A stretch of 9,007 nucleotides of DNA, taken from the NCBI GenBank assembly GCA_905235345.1, contig CAJOLO010000055.1, positions 1-9,007 of the forward strand, given 5' to 3'. Below are positions 1 to 5,118 of this stretch, piece after piece. This DNA is from an uncultured Lachnospiraceae bacterium (GTDB lineage: Bacteria; Bacillota; Clostridia; Lachnospirales; Lachnospiraceae). The notes below the pieces were generated by a model that was not told the DNA's origin, searched no databases, and saw nothing but the letters and a program-made list of their open reading frames with translations. The position numbers were made by a program, and so were the translations under genes. The first letter of the stretch is position 1. Each line of letters opens with the position of its first letter.

Positions 1-269
1 TCCCTGCATATATTAGCCGTAAACTCACACAGATATGAAATTCCGACGATTTTTATCAGAATTTCAATATATCCTTCCTCTATACCGATACCGTCTATTA
101 CCTTTCCGAAAAAATCAACCACATAAGACATTCTGTCAATTATGTAGAAAAAAACAAACATCGAAAGTGCAAGTGACAGATACATACCCATTGAACTGTT
201 AAGTCCCTTCAATTTCATGGCAAATATTACACCTGCAAAAACTACACATATTATCTTTACAAAGCTCAT
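1..269 (-). CDS. spoIIIAD: SpoIIIAD, stage III sporulation protein AD (partial, C-terminus beyond the window)
   Basis: The first 89 codons are visible; the family is about 130 residues, so roughly the last third lies outside. It is a small membrane protein of the SpoIIIA-SpoIIQ complex that joins mother cell and forespore after engulfment. I see hydrophobic segments at about residues 3-18, 27-43 and 66-80. The characteristic stretch near residues 76-89 reads GISYLCEFTANICR and is typical of SpoIIIAD. It belongs to the same AC/AD family as the smaller protein encoded just upstream. The ATG at 269 is preceded by AAAGGA (281-286) with an 11-nt gap, somewhat long but the only in-frame start near it. 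It starts 38 nt after the spoIIIAC stop, so it is part of the same operon. Identity is secure from gene order plus this motif. Confidence 0.93.
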   Translation of the reverse strand, partial: MSFVKIICVVFAGVIFAMKLKGLNSSMGMYLSLALSMFVFFYIIDRMSYVVDFFGKVIDGIGIEEGYIEILIKIVGISYLCEFTANICR

Positions 270-307
270 CTGTCACTACATCCTTTCATTCTCAATCAAT
301 TTCCCGT

Positions 308-502
308 CTACAAGCCAAACAGGCTCTGCACCACCTCGAACAATTCTACCAGGTATGGAATTATCCATGTAAGAACAACTATTATTCCTGCCATCGTCAC
401 AAAAAATGCCTGATCATCCCGCCCTGCACCCTTAAGAATCTGATTAAGCAGTGCAACTATTATTCCAAGTGCCGCTATCTTTATTATCATTTCCACCGAC
501 AT
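308..502 (-). CDS. spoIIIAC: SpoIIIAC, stage III sporulation protein AC
   Basis: This 64-residue protein matches the size of SpoIIIAC (68 residues in B. subtilis). It has two predicted membrane helices, about residues 4-24 and 30-52, separated by a short polar turn containing KGAGRDDQA, a hallmark of the family. It is a membrane subunit of the SpoIIIA channel complex made in the mother cell. The start is supported by AGGAG at 511-515, eight nucleotides before the ATG. That Shine-Dalgarno lies in the loop of a perfect 6-bp inverted repeat (504-521), described separately. The gene follows spoIIIAB after an unusually wide 109-nt gap and is followed by spoIIIAD. In B. subtilis the operon is compressed, so the spacing here differs from the model organism. 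Confidence 0.95.
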   Translation of the reverse strand: MSVEMIIKIAALGIIVALLNQILKGAGRDDQAFFVTMAGIIVVLTWIIPYLVELFEVVQSLFGL

Positions 503-503
503 C

Positions 504-521
504 AGTAATGCTCCTATTACT
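504..521 (-). promoter_or_regulatory. Inverted repeat presenting the spoIIIAC ribosome binding site in its loop
   Basis: On the minus strand AGTAAT and ATTACT form a perfect 6-bp stem around the 6-nt loop AGGAGC, which contains the Shine-Dalgarno of spoIIIAC. The stem ends one nucleotide before the ATG at 502. The stem is A-U rich and weak by eye. The arrangement is seen directly; any regulatory effect is inference. Confidence 0.4.
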
Positions 522-611
522 CAATTTTTTATGTAAACCTTCACATTTATTATTCATAAAACCAATGTATAAAAGTACGTCCGAACCTCTTCATAATATA
601 CGTGACTATTA

Positions 612-1139
612 TCACATCAGAAGTATGACAACCATAAACCCGGCAAAAAGACTTATTGACAATGTTACCTTTTGTTTCCCACGTATTTCATTTTTCAAAA
701 AATCTCTGTTCTCCTCAAGCCTCACAAGAACATAATCTATTGCTTTAATACCTGCATCCGCATCTGCCGTTCCAAGCTTGTCCTTAAGTTCTTTCAACAG
801 CTCTATATCTTTATCTTCAAGCACCGAATCTTCATAAAGGCATCCAAGTTTCTCCGACCATATCACATCAAAGCTTTTATTTCTTTCATTCTCCATAGAC
901 AATGCCAATTGATTCATCCATTTTGCAAAAGGCTCCTCTATATGACACGATAAATTGTGAAAACACTCCGGCAGTGTTGAGTTCATATACTTAAGCTCAC
1001 TCTTTAACTGAATAAGAATACTATATAGCTGTCTTAGCTGTATCATTCTTAATTCCAAAGCATTGGAACATTCTCTTGCGTAACATAAGGATGAACCCAC
1101 TACAAAGACCATTCCCGCAAGTTTTAAAGTAAGCCCCAT
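612..1139 (-). CDS. spoIIIAB: SpoIIIAB, stage III sporulation protein AB
   Basis: This 175-residue protein is close to the 171 residues of B. subtilis SpoIIIAB. It has a hydrophobic N-terminal segment (about residues 3-20), a long charged helical middle, and a C-terminal membrane helix ending in GFMVVILLM, closely resembling the ending of the B. subtilis protein. The segment around LKELKDKLGTADADAGIKAI (about 115-134) resembles the family's core. SpoIIIAB is a membrane-anchored subunit with a fold related to GspF-type secretion proteins and is thought to work with the ATPase SpoIIIAA. I chose the ATG at 1139: AAGGAGGG lies at 1147-1154, 8 nt upstream, and LTLKLAG then aligns with the B. subtilis N-terminus. 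The adjacent ATG at 1142 is equally possible. A longer frame from 1166 would run through the Shine-Dalgarno and is unlikely. Confidence 0.92.
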   Translation of the reverse strand: MGLTLKLAGMVFVVGSSLCYARECSNALELRMIQLRQLYSILIQLKSELKYMNSTLPECFHNLSCHIEEPFAKWMNQLALSMENERNKSFDVIWSEKLGCLYEDSVLEDKDIELLKELKDKLGTADADAGIKAIDYVLVRLEENRDFLKNEIRGKQKVTLSISLFAGFMVVILLM

Positions 1140-1146
1140 CATGATT

Positions 1147-1154
1147 CCCTCCTT
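1147..1154 (-). promoter_or_regulatory. Shine-Dalgarno AAGGAGGG deciding the spoIIIAB start
   Basis: A full-strength ribosome binding site lies 5 nt before the ATG at 1142 and 8 nt before the ATG at 1139. It falls inside the longer frame that opens at 1166, which argues against that upstream start. Confidence 0.75.
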
Positions 1155-1240
1155 ATCTTTATACATTGGACTCCCATTGAGACATATTTTTTCGTACTGA
1201 CCACTTATAGAATCGATAGTCTTCTCCTACGAGATAAATA

Positions 1241-2200
1241 TCACTCAGTTATGCCCGAAAACATCACAGTACCTCTTTCATCAAATATCTTGTCAATTTT
1301 CCCGGGAATATTGCCTGAGTCAAGCACGACAAATCTCTTAAACAGCTTCTCCTCCACAAGCTTTCTCAACACCGGCTTATTCCTGATATCTTCAATAGAA
1401 TGGCCATGTACTGTTGCTATCATCCGGCAACCGCAATTCATGACATAAGCAAGTGCATCTATATCTTCTCTTTTACCTATTTCATCAACTGCAATCACCT
1501 CCGGCGACATACTTCTTATCAGCATAAGCATTCCCTCCGCCTTAGGGCAGCAGTCTAACACATCTGTCCTGATTCCTACATCATTCTGGGGAATACCCAT
1601 ATAAGACGCCCCTATTTCGGAACGTTCATCCACTACACCCACATTCATTCCCCTGTATTCTTCATTTCCATCAGAAATAAGCCGCACCACATCTCTTAAG
1701 AGGGTTGTCTTACCACAGCCCGGAGGCGATATAATAAGCGTGTGACATATATTCCCCTCATCGAATATATATGGCAGCAGTTTCTTTCCACATCCTTTTT
1801 TCTCATGAGACATTCTGATATTTATAAATGATATGTGCTTAACATTCTTAATGTTCCCCTGCTCAACTACCACCTTACCGGCAAGTCCTATCCGATGACC
1901 TCCCTGAACCGTAATAAATCCCTGCCTTATCTCATCCTCATAAGCATACAAAGAAAAGCTACTTATGTATTCTAAAGTTTCTCTGATATCTCTGGCTTTA
2001 ACAATATATCCTTCTTCTGCTTTTCCTTCCAGGCTTCCTCTTTCCGATACAAAATATTCCCTACCGCTTAAAAGTATTATAAACGGTTCATTTACCCGTA
2101 AACGTATCTCATATAGTTCATCAAAATCTATTGAGAGTCTGCTTACTATATCTCTTAGTTTTGCTGACAGAATCTTTAGAATTTCCTGCTTTTTTTCCAT
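1241..2200 (-). CDS. spoIIIAA: SpoIIIAA, stage III sporulation ATPase
   Basis: This 319-residue protein is a cytoplasmic ATPase of the type II/IV secretion superfamily, first gene of the spoIIIA operon, acting in the mother cell to energise the SpoIIIA-SpoIIQ complex. The Walker A is PPGCGKTT (159-166) and the Walker B is VIAVDEIG (235-242). Other conserved blocks are GGHRIGLAG (100-108) and DERSEIGA (191-198). Length is close to the about 307 residues of the B. subtilis protein. The ATG at 2200 is preceded by GGAGG at 2205-2209 with a short 4-nt gap; no better start is nearby. It lies about 140 nt after the efp terminator, so it needs its own promoter, presumably sigma-E dependent as in Bacillus. 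I could not identify that promoter convincingly. A 101-nt gap separates it from spoIIIAB. Confidence 0.96.
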   Translation of the reverse strand: MEKKQEILKILSAKLRDIVSRLSIDFDELYEIRLRVNEPFIILLSGREYFVSERGSLEGKAEEGYIVKARDIRETLEYISSFSLYAYEDEIRQGFITVQGGHRIGLAGKVVVEQGNIKNVKHISFINIRMSHEKKGCGKKLLPYIFDEGNICHTLIISPPGCGKTTLLRDVVRLISDGNEEYRGMNVGVVDERSEIGASYMGIPQNDVGIRTDVLDCCPKAEGMLMLIRSMSPEVIAVDEIGKREDIDALAYVMNCGCRMIATVHGHSIEDIRNKPVLRKLVEEKLFKRFVVLDSGNIPGKIDKIFDERGTVMFSGITE

Positions 2201-2321
2201 AATCCCTCCATCTTAATAATTATTTTTATACCTCTTTACATTAATTCTTATAATTAAATATATGTGAGAACAAGCTATTTATTCCTATATATGGAACAAT
2301 CGGGAAAAGAAGATAAGAAAC

Positions 2322-2339
2322 GTGCGCCACAAGGCGCAC
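2322..2339 (-). terminator. Second hairpin downstream of efp, possible backup terminator
   Basis: A perfect 7-bp stem GTGCGCC/GGCGCAC closes a 4-nt loop. On the minus strand it is followed by GTTTCTTATCTTCTTTT, a broken U-rich tract. It lies just beyond the main efp terminator, so it may catch read-through before spoIIIAA. The U-tract is not continuous, so terminator function is moderate inference. Confidence 0.45.
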
Positions 2340-2341
2340 AT

Positions 2342-2374
2342 AAAAAAGACCACAGGATAAACCTGTGGTCTTTT
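2342..2374 (-). terminator. Intrinsic terminator of efp
   Basis: On the minus strand GACCACAGG and CCTGTGGTC form a perfect 9-bp stem with a 5-nt loop. It is flanked by AAAA before and a run of six T after (positions 2347-2342). It begins 28 nt after the efp stop. The A/T flanks are symmetrical, so it could also work on the plus strand, though no plus-strand gene is seen. Confidence 0.9.
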
Positions 2375-2402
2375 AGTCTGCATTATTAAATTATAATAAT
2401 TA

Positions 2403-2966
2403 TTATGCTCTTGAGAGATACTCTCCTGTTCTTGTATCGATTGAAATCTTATCTCCCTGATTAACGAATAAAGGAACATTAAGTGTTGCTCCTGTCTCAA
2501 CTGTACATGGCTTTGTTGCACCTGTAGCAGTATTACCCTTAACACCCGGCTCACACTCTGTAACCTCTAATATAACTGTTATCTCAGGCTCGATTGCAAA
2601 TACATTGCCTGAATGAGAAACAACCTTGACATTCTCATTCTCCTTAACGAACTTAAGTGAATCTCCAACCACATCAGAACCAAGTGCAATCTGATCATAA
2701 GTCTCGTTATCCATAAAGTAATAAAGATCTCCATCTTTATAAAGATACTGCATATTCTTTCTGTCAATATGAGCTGTCTCGCACTTCTCAGTAGGACGGA
2801 AAGTCTTCTCAACTACACCGCCGTTCACGATATTCTTAAGCTTTGTACGAACGAAAGCTGCTCCTTTACCCGGTTTAACATGCTGAAATTCAATAATCTG
2901 ATAAATATTACCCTCAAATTCAATAGTTACACCATTTCTGAAATCGCCTGCTGAAATTGTTGCCAT
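2403..2966 (-). CDS. efp: Elongation factor P
   Basis: This 187-residue protein is EF-P, which binds between the ribosomal P and E sites and relieves stalling at polyproline stretches. It has the standard three beta-barrel layout: a KOW-like domain (about 1-65) and two OB folds (about 66-128 and 129-187). The tip of the first domain reads HVKPGKGAAFVR (29-40); K34 aligns with the lysine modified in many bacteria. The C-terminal EF-P signature lies at about 152-171 (KP...GATLNVP...QG). The ATG at 2966 is preceded by AAGGAGG (2975-2981) with an 8-nt gap, and MATISAGDFRNG is the usual N-terminus. A longer frame from 2999 would cover the Shine-Dalgarno and is rejected. It has its own promoter (3008-3036) and terminator, so it is probably a single-gene unit. 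efp upstream of spoIIIA is also the B. subtilis order. Confidence 0.97.
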   Translation of the reverse strand: MATISAGDFRNGVTIEFEGNIYQIIEFQHVKPGKGAAFVRTKLKNIVNGGVVEKTFRPTEKCETAHIDRKNMQYLYKDGDLYYFMDNETYDQIALGSDVVGDSLKFVKENENVKVVSHSGNVFAIEPEITVILEVTECEPGVKGNTATGATKPCTVETGATLNVPLFVNQGDKISIDTRTGEYLSRA

Positions 2967-2974
2967 TTCATAAT

Positions 2975-2981
2975 CCTCCTT
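2975..2981 (-). promoter_or_regulatory. Shine-Dalgarno AAGGAGG deciding the efp start
   Basis: It is placed 8 nt before the ATG at 2966. An out-of-frame ATG at 2971-2969 lies between them and would open only a short overlapping frame. The site lies within the 11-codon extension from 2999, which argues against that longer start. Confidence 0.8.
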
Positions 2982-3007
2982 ATTGTAAATCTGACTCACA
3001 TATCGCC

Positions 3008-3036
3008 ATTATACATGAACTATTACCTTTTTTCAA
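3008..3036 (-). promoter_or_regulatory. Sigma-A-type promoter of efp
   Basis: The minus strand reads TTGAAA (3036-3031), 17 nt, then TATAAT (3013-3008): five of six and six of six matches to consensus at ideal spacing. Transcription would start near position 3001, giving a leader of about 35 nt that contains the efp Shine-Dalgarno. Confidence 0.85.
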
Positions 3037-3065
3037 CTAAAATTTTTCATCAAGTTACAATCAAC

Positions 3066-3668
3066 TTACATATCCGATTTCAGCCTCTTGACAAGCTCAT
3101 GTTCATCTCCCTCACACTCTGTATAGCTGCTTGCAACAACTATCAAAGTAACATTCATTTCAAGAGCTGCCTCCATCTTCTCAATGAATCCTGTAGATAT
3201 TCCATAATCCTTTGTAACAATATAATTTATTGAATAATCTTTTATGATTGCACAGTTCATACCCTTACTGAACGGACCATACATTCCAATCAAATGTCTC
3301 CCTTTAATTCCCAAGTCTTCACATGCACGAATAACCTCACTGTTAGCCATGACACGGGAATATATTCTGTCTTCATATTCAGGCAGTTTTGTATATTCAT
3401 AGATTTCGAGAACTCCGGTTGTGGTAAGAACATTACCTTCAGTATCTTTTAGATAATCAACAGCATCCTTGATACTTTCCACTATTATTATACGCTCACC
3501 ACTATTATTTTTTGTAAGTTCTCCTATCACAGACAACTCACCTCTTGTTGCAAGTTCCTCAATCTTTGCAAGCTCGCCTTTCACAGCAAGTTCACCCTTA
3601 ACTGACAATCCTGTTCTGGGAATCGCAACAACTCCTGTGTTCTGAACTACCAACTCATTCTTACTCAT
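3066..3668 (-). CDS. CobK/CbiJ-like protein lacking the N-terminal half, with hexapeptide repeats
   Basis: A 200-residue protein from the ATG at 3668. Residues about 59-190 resemble the C-terminal half of precorrin-6A reductase (CobK/CbiJ): LTTTG (81-85), LPEYEDRIYSRV, MYGPFS (129-134), VTKDYG (151-156), then GF.EK..AA (160-168). CobK/CbiJ proteins are about 250 residues and begin with a Rossmann-like half carrying a GGT-type dinucleotide motif; that half is absent. Instead residues 21-50 are five tandem hexapeptides. No signal peptide or membrane helix is seen. The reading frame is intact, so this is not an obvious pseudogene, but reductase activity is doubtful. GGAG at 3676-3679, 7-9 nt before 3668, supports that start; ATG 3677 and TTG 3683 are alternatives. 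It follows asd by 89 nt without a visible terminator, so read-through from asd is possible. Homology call is from memory of the family; function is unknown. Confidence 0.72.
   Translation of the reverse strand: MSKNELVVQNTGVVAIPRTGLSVKGELAVKGELAKIEELATRGELSVIGELTKNNSGERIIIVESIKDAVDYLKDTEGNVLTTTGVLEIYEYTKLPEYEDRIYSRVMANSEVIRACEDLGIKGRHLIGMYGPFSKGMNCAIIKDYSINYIVTKDYGISTGFIEKMEAALEMNVTLIVVASSYTECEGDEHELVKRLKSDM
3519..3608 (-). repeat. Five tandem 18-bp (hexapeptide) repeats in the CbiJ-like gene
   Basis: The units translate as LSVKGE, LAVKGE, LAKIEE, LATRGE and LSVIGE, followed by a degenerate LTKNNSGE. Units 1 and 2 differ at one residue, yet all six codons differ in DNA, mostly at third positions. 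The repeat is therefore old and conserved at protein level rather than a recent slippage product. Confidence 0.9.
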
Positions 3669-3757
3669 ATATACCATCTCCAACCTGCATAGTATTCCGG
3701 ATTATTTAATCACACACTGTTTCATTGTTTATAAAGACTCAATTAATTACACGTCAC

Positions 3758-4849
3758 TTACTTTTTGGTAATATATCCCTGCTTTGTAAGAAGTTCAGCA
3801 CAAAGCACTGCGCCGCCTGCAGCACCGCGTACTGTATTATGAGAAAGTCCTACAAACTTCCAATCATACACACTGTCCTCTCTTATTCTTCCGACAGATA
3901 TTCCCATGCCATGCTCAAAATCCACATCAATTGAAACCTGAGGACGGTTATCCTCCTCTATATACTGAATGAACTGCTTAGGTGCACTTGGAAGCTCTAA
4001 CTCTTGTGGAACACCTTTGAATTCCACAAGCTTTTCAATAAGCTGTTCCTTTGTCGGCTTCTTCTTAAACTTAACGAACACTGCGGCGGTATGGCCATTC
4101 AATACCGGAACACGTATACACTGACATGTGATAACCGGACTGGTTGCAGGTACAATCTCTCCCTTCTCCTCATCTATATATCCCCAGATACGAAGAGGTT
4201 CCTTCTCAGACTTCTCTTCTTCACCGCCTATATACGGGATGATATTACCAACCATCTCCGGCCAATCCTTAAATGTCTTGCCTGCGCCGGAAATTGCCTG
4301 ATATGTTGTAGCCACAACCTCATATGGCTCGAATTCTTTCCATGCAGTAAGTACCGGTGCATAGCTCTGAATTGAGCAGTTAGGTTTAACGGCTACAAAG
4401 CCTCTTGTAGTACCCAGACGCTTCTTCTGAAAATCAATAACCTTCATGTGCTCGGGATTAATCTCGGGTACAACCATAGGAACATCCGGTGTCCAGCGAT
4501 GTGCTGAATTATTAGACACAACCGGTGTCTCTGTCTTTGCATAAGCCTCTTCTATTGCCTTAATCTCATCCTTAGTCATATCAACTGCACTGAAAACAAA
4601 GTCAACAGTCTTGGCAACTTCCTCAACCTCATTGACATTATGTACAATTATATTCTTGACAGCTTCCGGCATAGGTGTATCCATCTTCCAGCGATCACCC
4701 ACAGCCTCGGCATATGTCTTACCTGCACTTCTCGGACTGGCTGCAATCGTTACAACCTCAAACCACGGATGGTTCTCTAATAAAGATATAAATCTCTGTC
4801 CTACCATACCGGTACCTCCAAGGATACCAACCTTTAATTTCTCACTCAT
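3758..4849 (-). CDS. asd: Aspartate-semialdehyde dehydrogenase, archaeal/fungal type
   Basis: This 363-residue enzyme reduces beta-aspartyl phosphate to aspartate semialdehyde with NADPH, the branch point to lysine, diaminopimelate, threonine and methionine, in the cytoplasm. The N-terminal NADP-binding loop is GGTGMVGQ (11-18). SNNSAHRW (112-119) is a conserved block. The catalytic cysteine is C158 in KPNCSIQ. H253 in RVPVLNGH (246-253) fits the catalytic histidine. The LGTTRGF and PNCSIQSYAP style marks the archaeal/fungal-like subfamily rather than the E. coli type. The ATG at 4849 follows AGGAG (4859-4863) with a 9-nt gap. It has a good sigma-A promoter at 4910-4938 and is separated from serA by a terminator. 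No terminator is visible after its stop, so the CbiJ-like gene may be co-transcribed. Confidence 0.96.
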   Translation of the reverse strand: MSEKLKVGILGGTGMVGQRFISLLENHPWFEVVTIAASPRSAGKTYAEAVGDRWKMDTPMPEAVKNIIVHNVNEVEEVAKTVDFVFSAVDMTKDEIKAIEEAYAKTETPVVSNNSAHRWTPDVPMVVPEINPEHMKVIDFQKKRLGTTRGFVAVKPNCSIQSYAPVLTAWKEFEPYEVVATTYQAISGAGKTFKDWPEMVGNIIPYIGGEEEKSEKEPLRIWGYIDEEKGEIVPATSPVITCQCIRVPVLNGHTAAVFVKFKKKPTKEQLIEKLVEFKGVPQELELPSAPKQFIQYIEEDNRPQVSIDVDFEHGMGISVGRIREDSVYDWKFVGLSHNTVRGAAGGAVLCAELLTKQGYITKK

Positions 4850-4909
4850 ATTGACATTCTCCTCTTAAAATATTGAATACATTAATCAACATAACATAAT
4901 TCTGCACAT

Positions 4910-4938
4910 ATAATACCCTAATACTATTAATTGTGCAA
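4910..4938 (-). promoter_or_regulatory. Sigma-A-type promoter of asd
   Basis: The minus strand reads TTGCAC (4938-4933), 17 nt, then TATTAT (4915-4910). Both boxes are close to consensus and spacing is ideal. The start site would be near 4903, giving a leader of about 54 nt, too short for a lysine riboswitch or T-box. Confidence 0.75.
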
Positions 4939-4952
4939 GTATTTTATTCTAA

Positions 4953-4970
4953 ATGATATCATAAATTATG
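4953..4970. repeat. Overlapping short palindromes upstream of the asd promoter
   Basis: ATGATATCAT (4953-4962) is a perfect 10-bp palindrome overlapped by CATAAATTATG (4960-4970), an 11-base near-palindrome. They begin 15 nt upstream of the -35 box. They could be an operator or simply part of an A+T-rich upstream element; the region is so A+T-rich that chance is plausible. Confidence 0.25.
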
Positions 4971-5048
4971 ACTGTTAAGACCAATCATATTAAAGTTCTG
5001 CTCAACTTAAATTGATCTTATAAGATGTTATAATGTTTCACAAGAGAA

Positions 5049-5080
5049 AATGCGGCTACACATGAAAGCATAGCCGCATT
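5049..5080 (-). terminator. Intrinsic terminator of serA
   Basis: The minus strand forms a 10-bp stem AATGCGGCTA/TAGCCGCATT with a 12-nt loop, followed by TTCTCTT continuing the TT of the stem. It starts 38 nt after the serA stop. It separates the serine genes from asd. Confidence 0.78.
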
Positions 5081-5118
5081 ATTTATCGTATATTCCGGCA
5101 ATTCGTCGGATGCATATA

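Noticed and set aside
2201..2321. Sigma-E promoter for spoIIIAA
   Set aside because: Expected from Bacillus, but no pair resembling KMATATT and CATACA-T at 13-15 nt spacing was found; only A+T-rich partial matches such as ACATATA (2267-2261).
2285..2554. Minus-strand open frame of 89 codons overlapping the efp 3' end
   Set aside because: It is an alternative frame of efp that runs through the efp terminator; it has no good start signal or recognisable domain.
3052..3067. Terminator after the CbiJ-like gene (AAGTT/AACTT)
   Set aside because: The stem is only 5 A+T-rich base pairs, overlaps the stop codon region, and is not followed by a clean U-run.
3661..3690. Nine-codon minus-strand leader frame overlapping the start of the CbiJ-like gene
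   Set aside because: It starts ATG at 3690 and stops at 3661, but has no ribosome binding site and no run of regulatory codons, so no leader-peptide attenuation is supported.
5015..5026. 12-bp palindrome ATCTTATAAGAT as an operator or plus-strand promoter element
   Set aside because: A TATAAT follows on the plus strand at 5029-5034, but its -35 region is poor and there is no plus-strand gene. It is too far from the asd promoter to argue for an operator.
4850..5118. Lysine riboswitch or T-box upstream of asd
   Set aside because: The predicted transcript leader is only about 54 nt and shows no multi-helix structure or T-box sequence; the upstream part is a terminator plus A+T-rich DNA.
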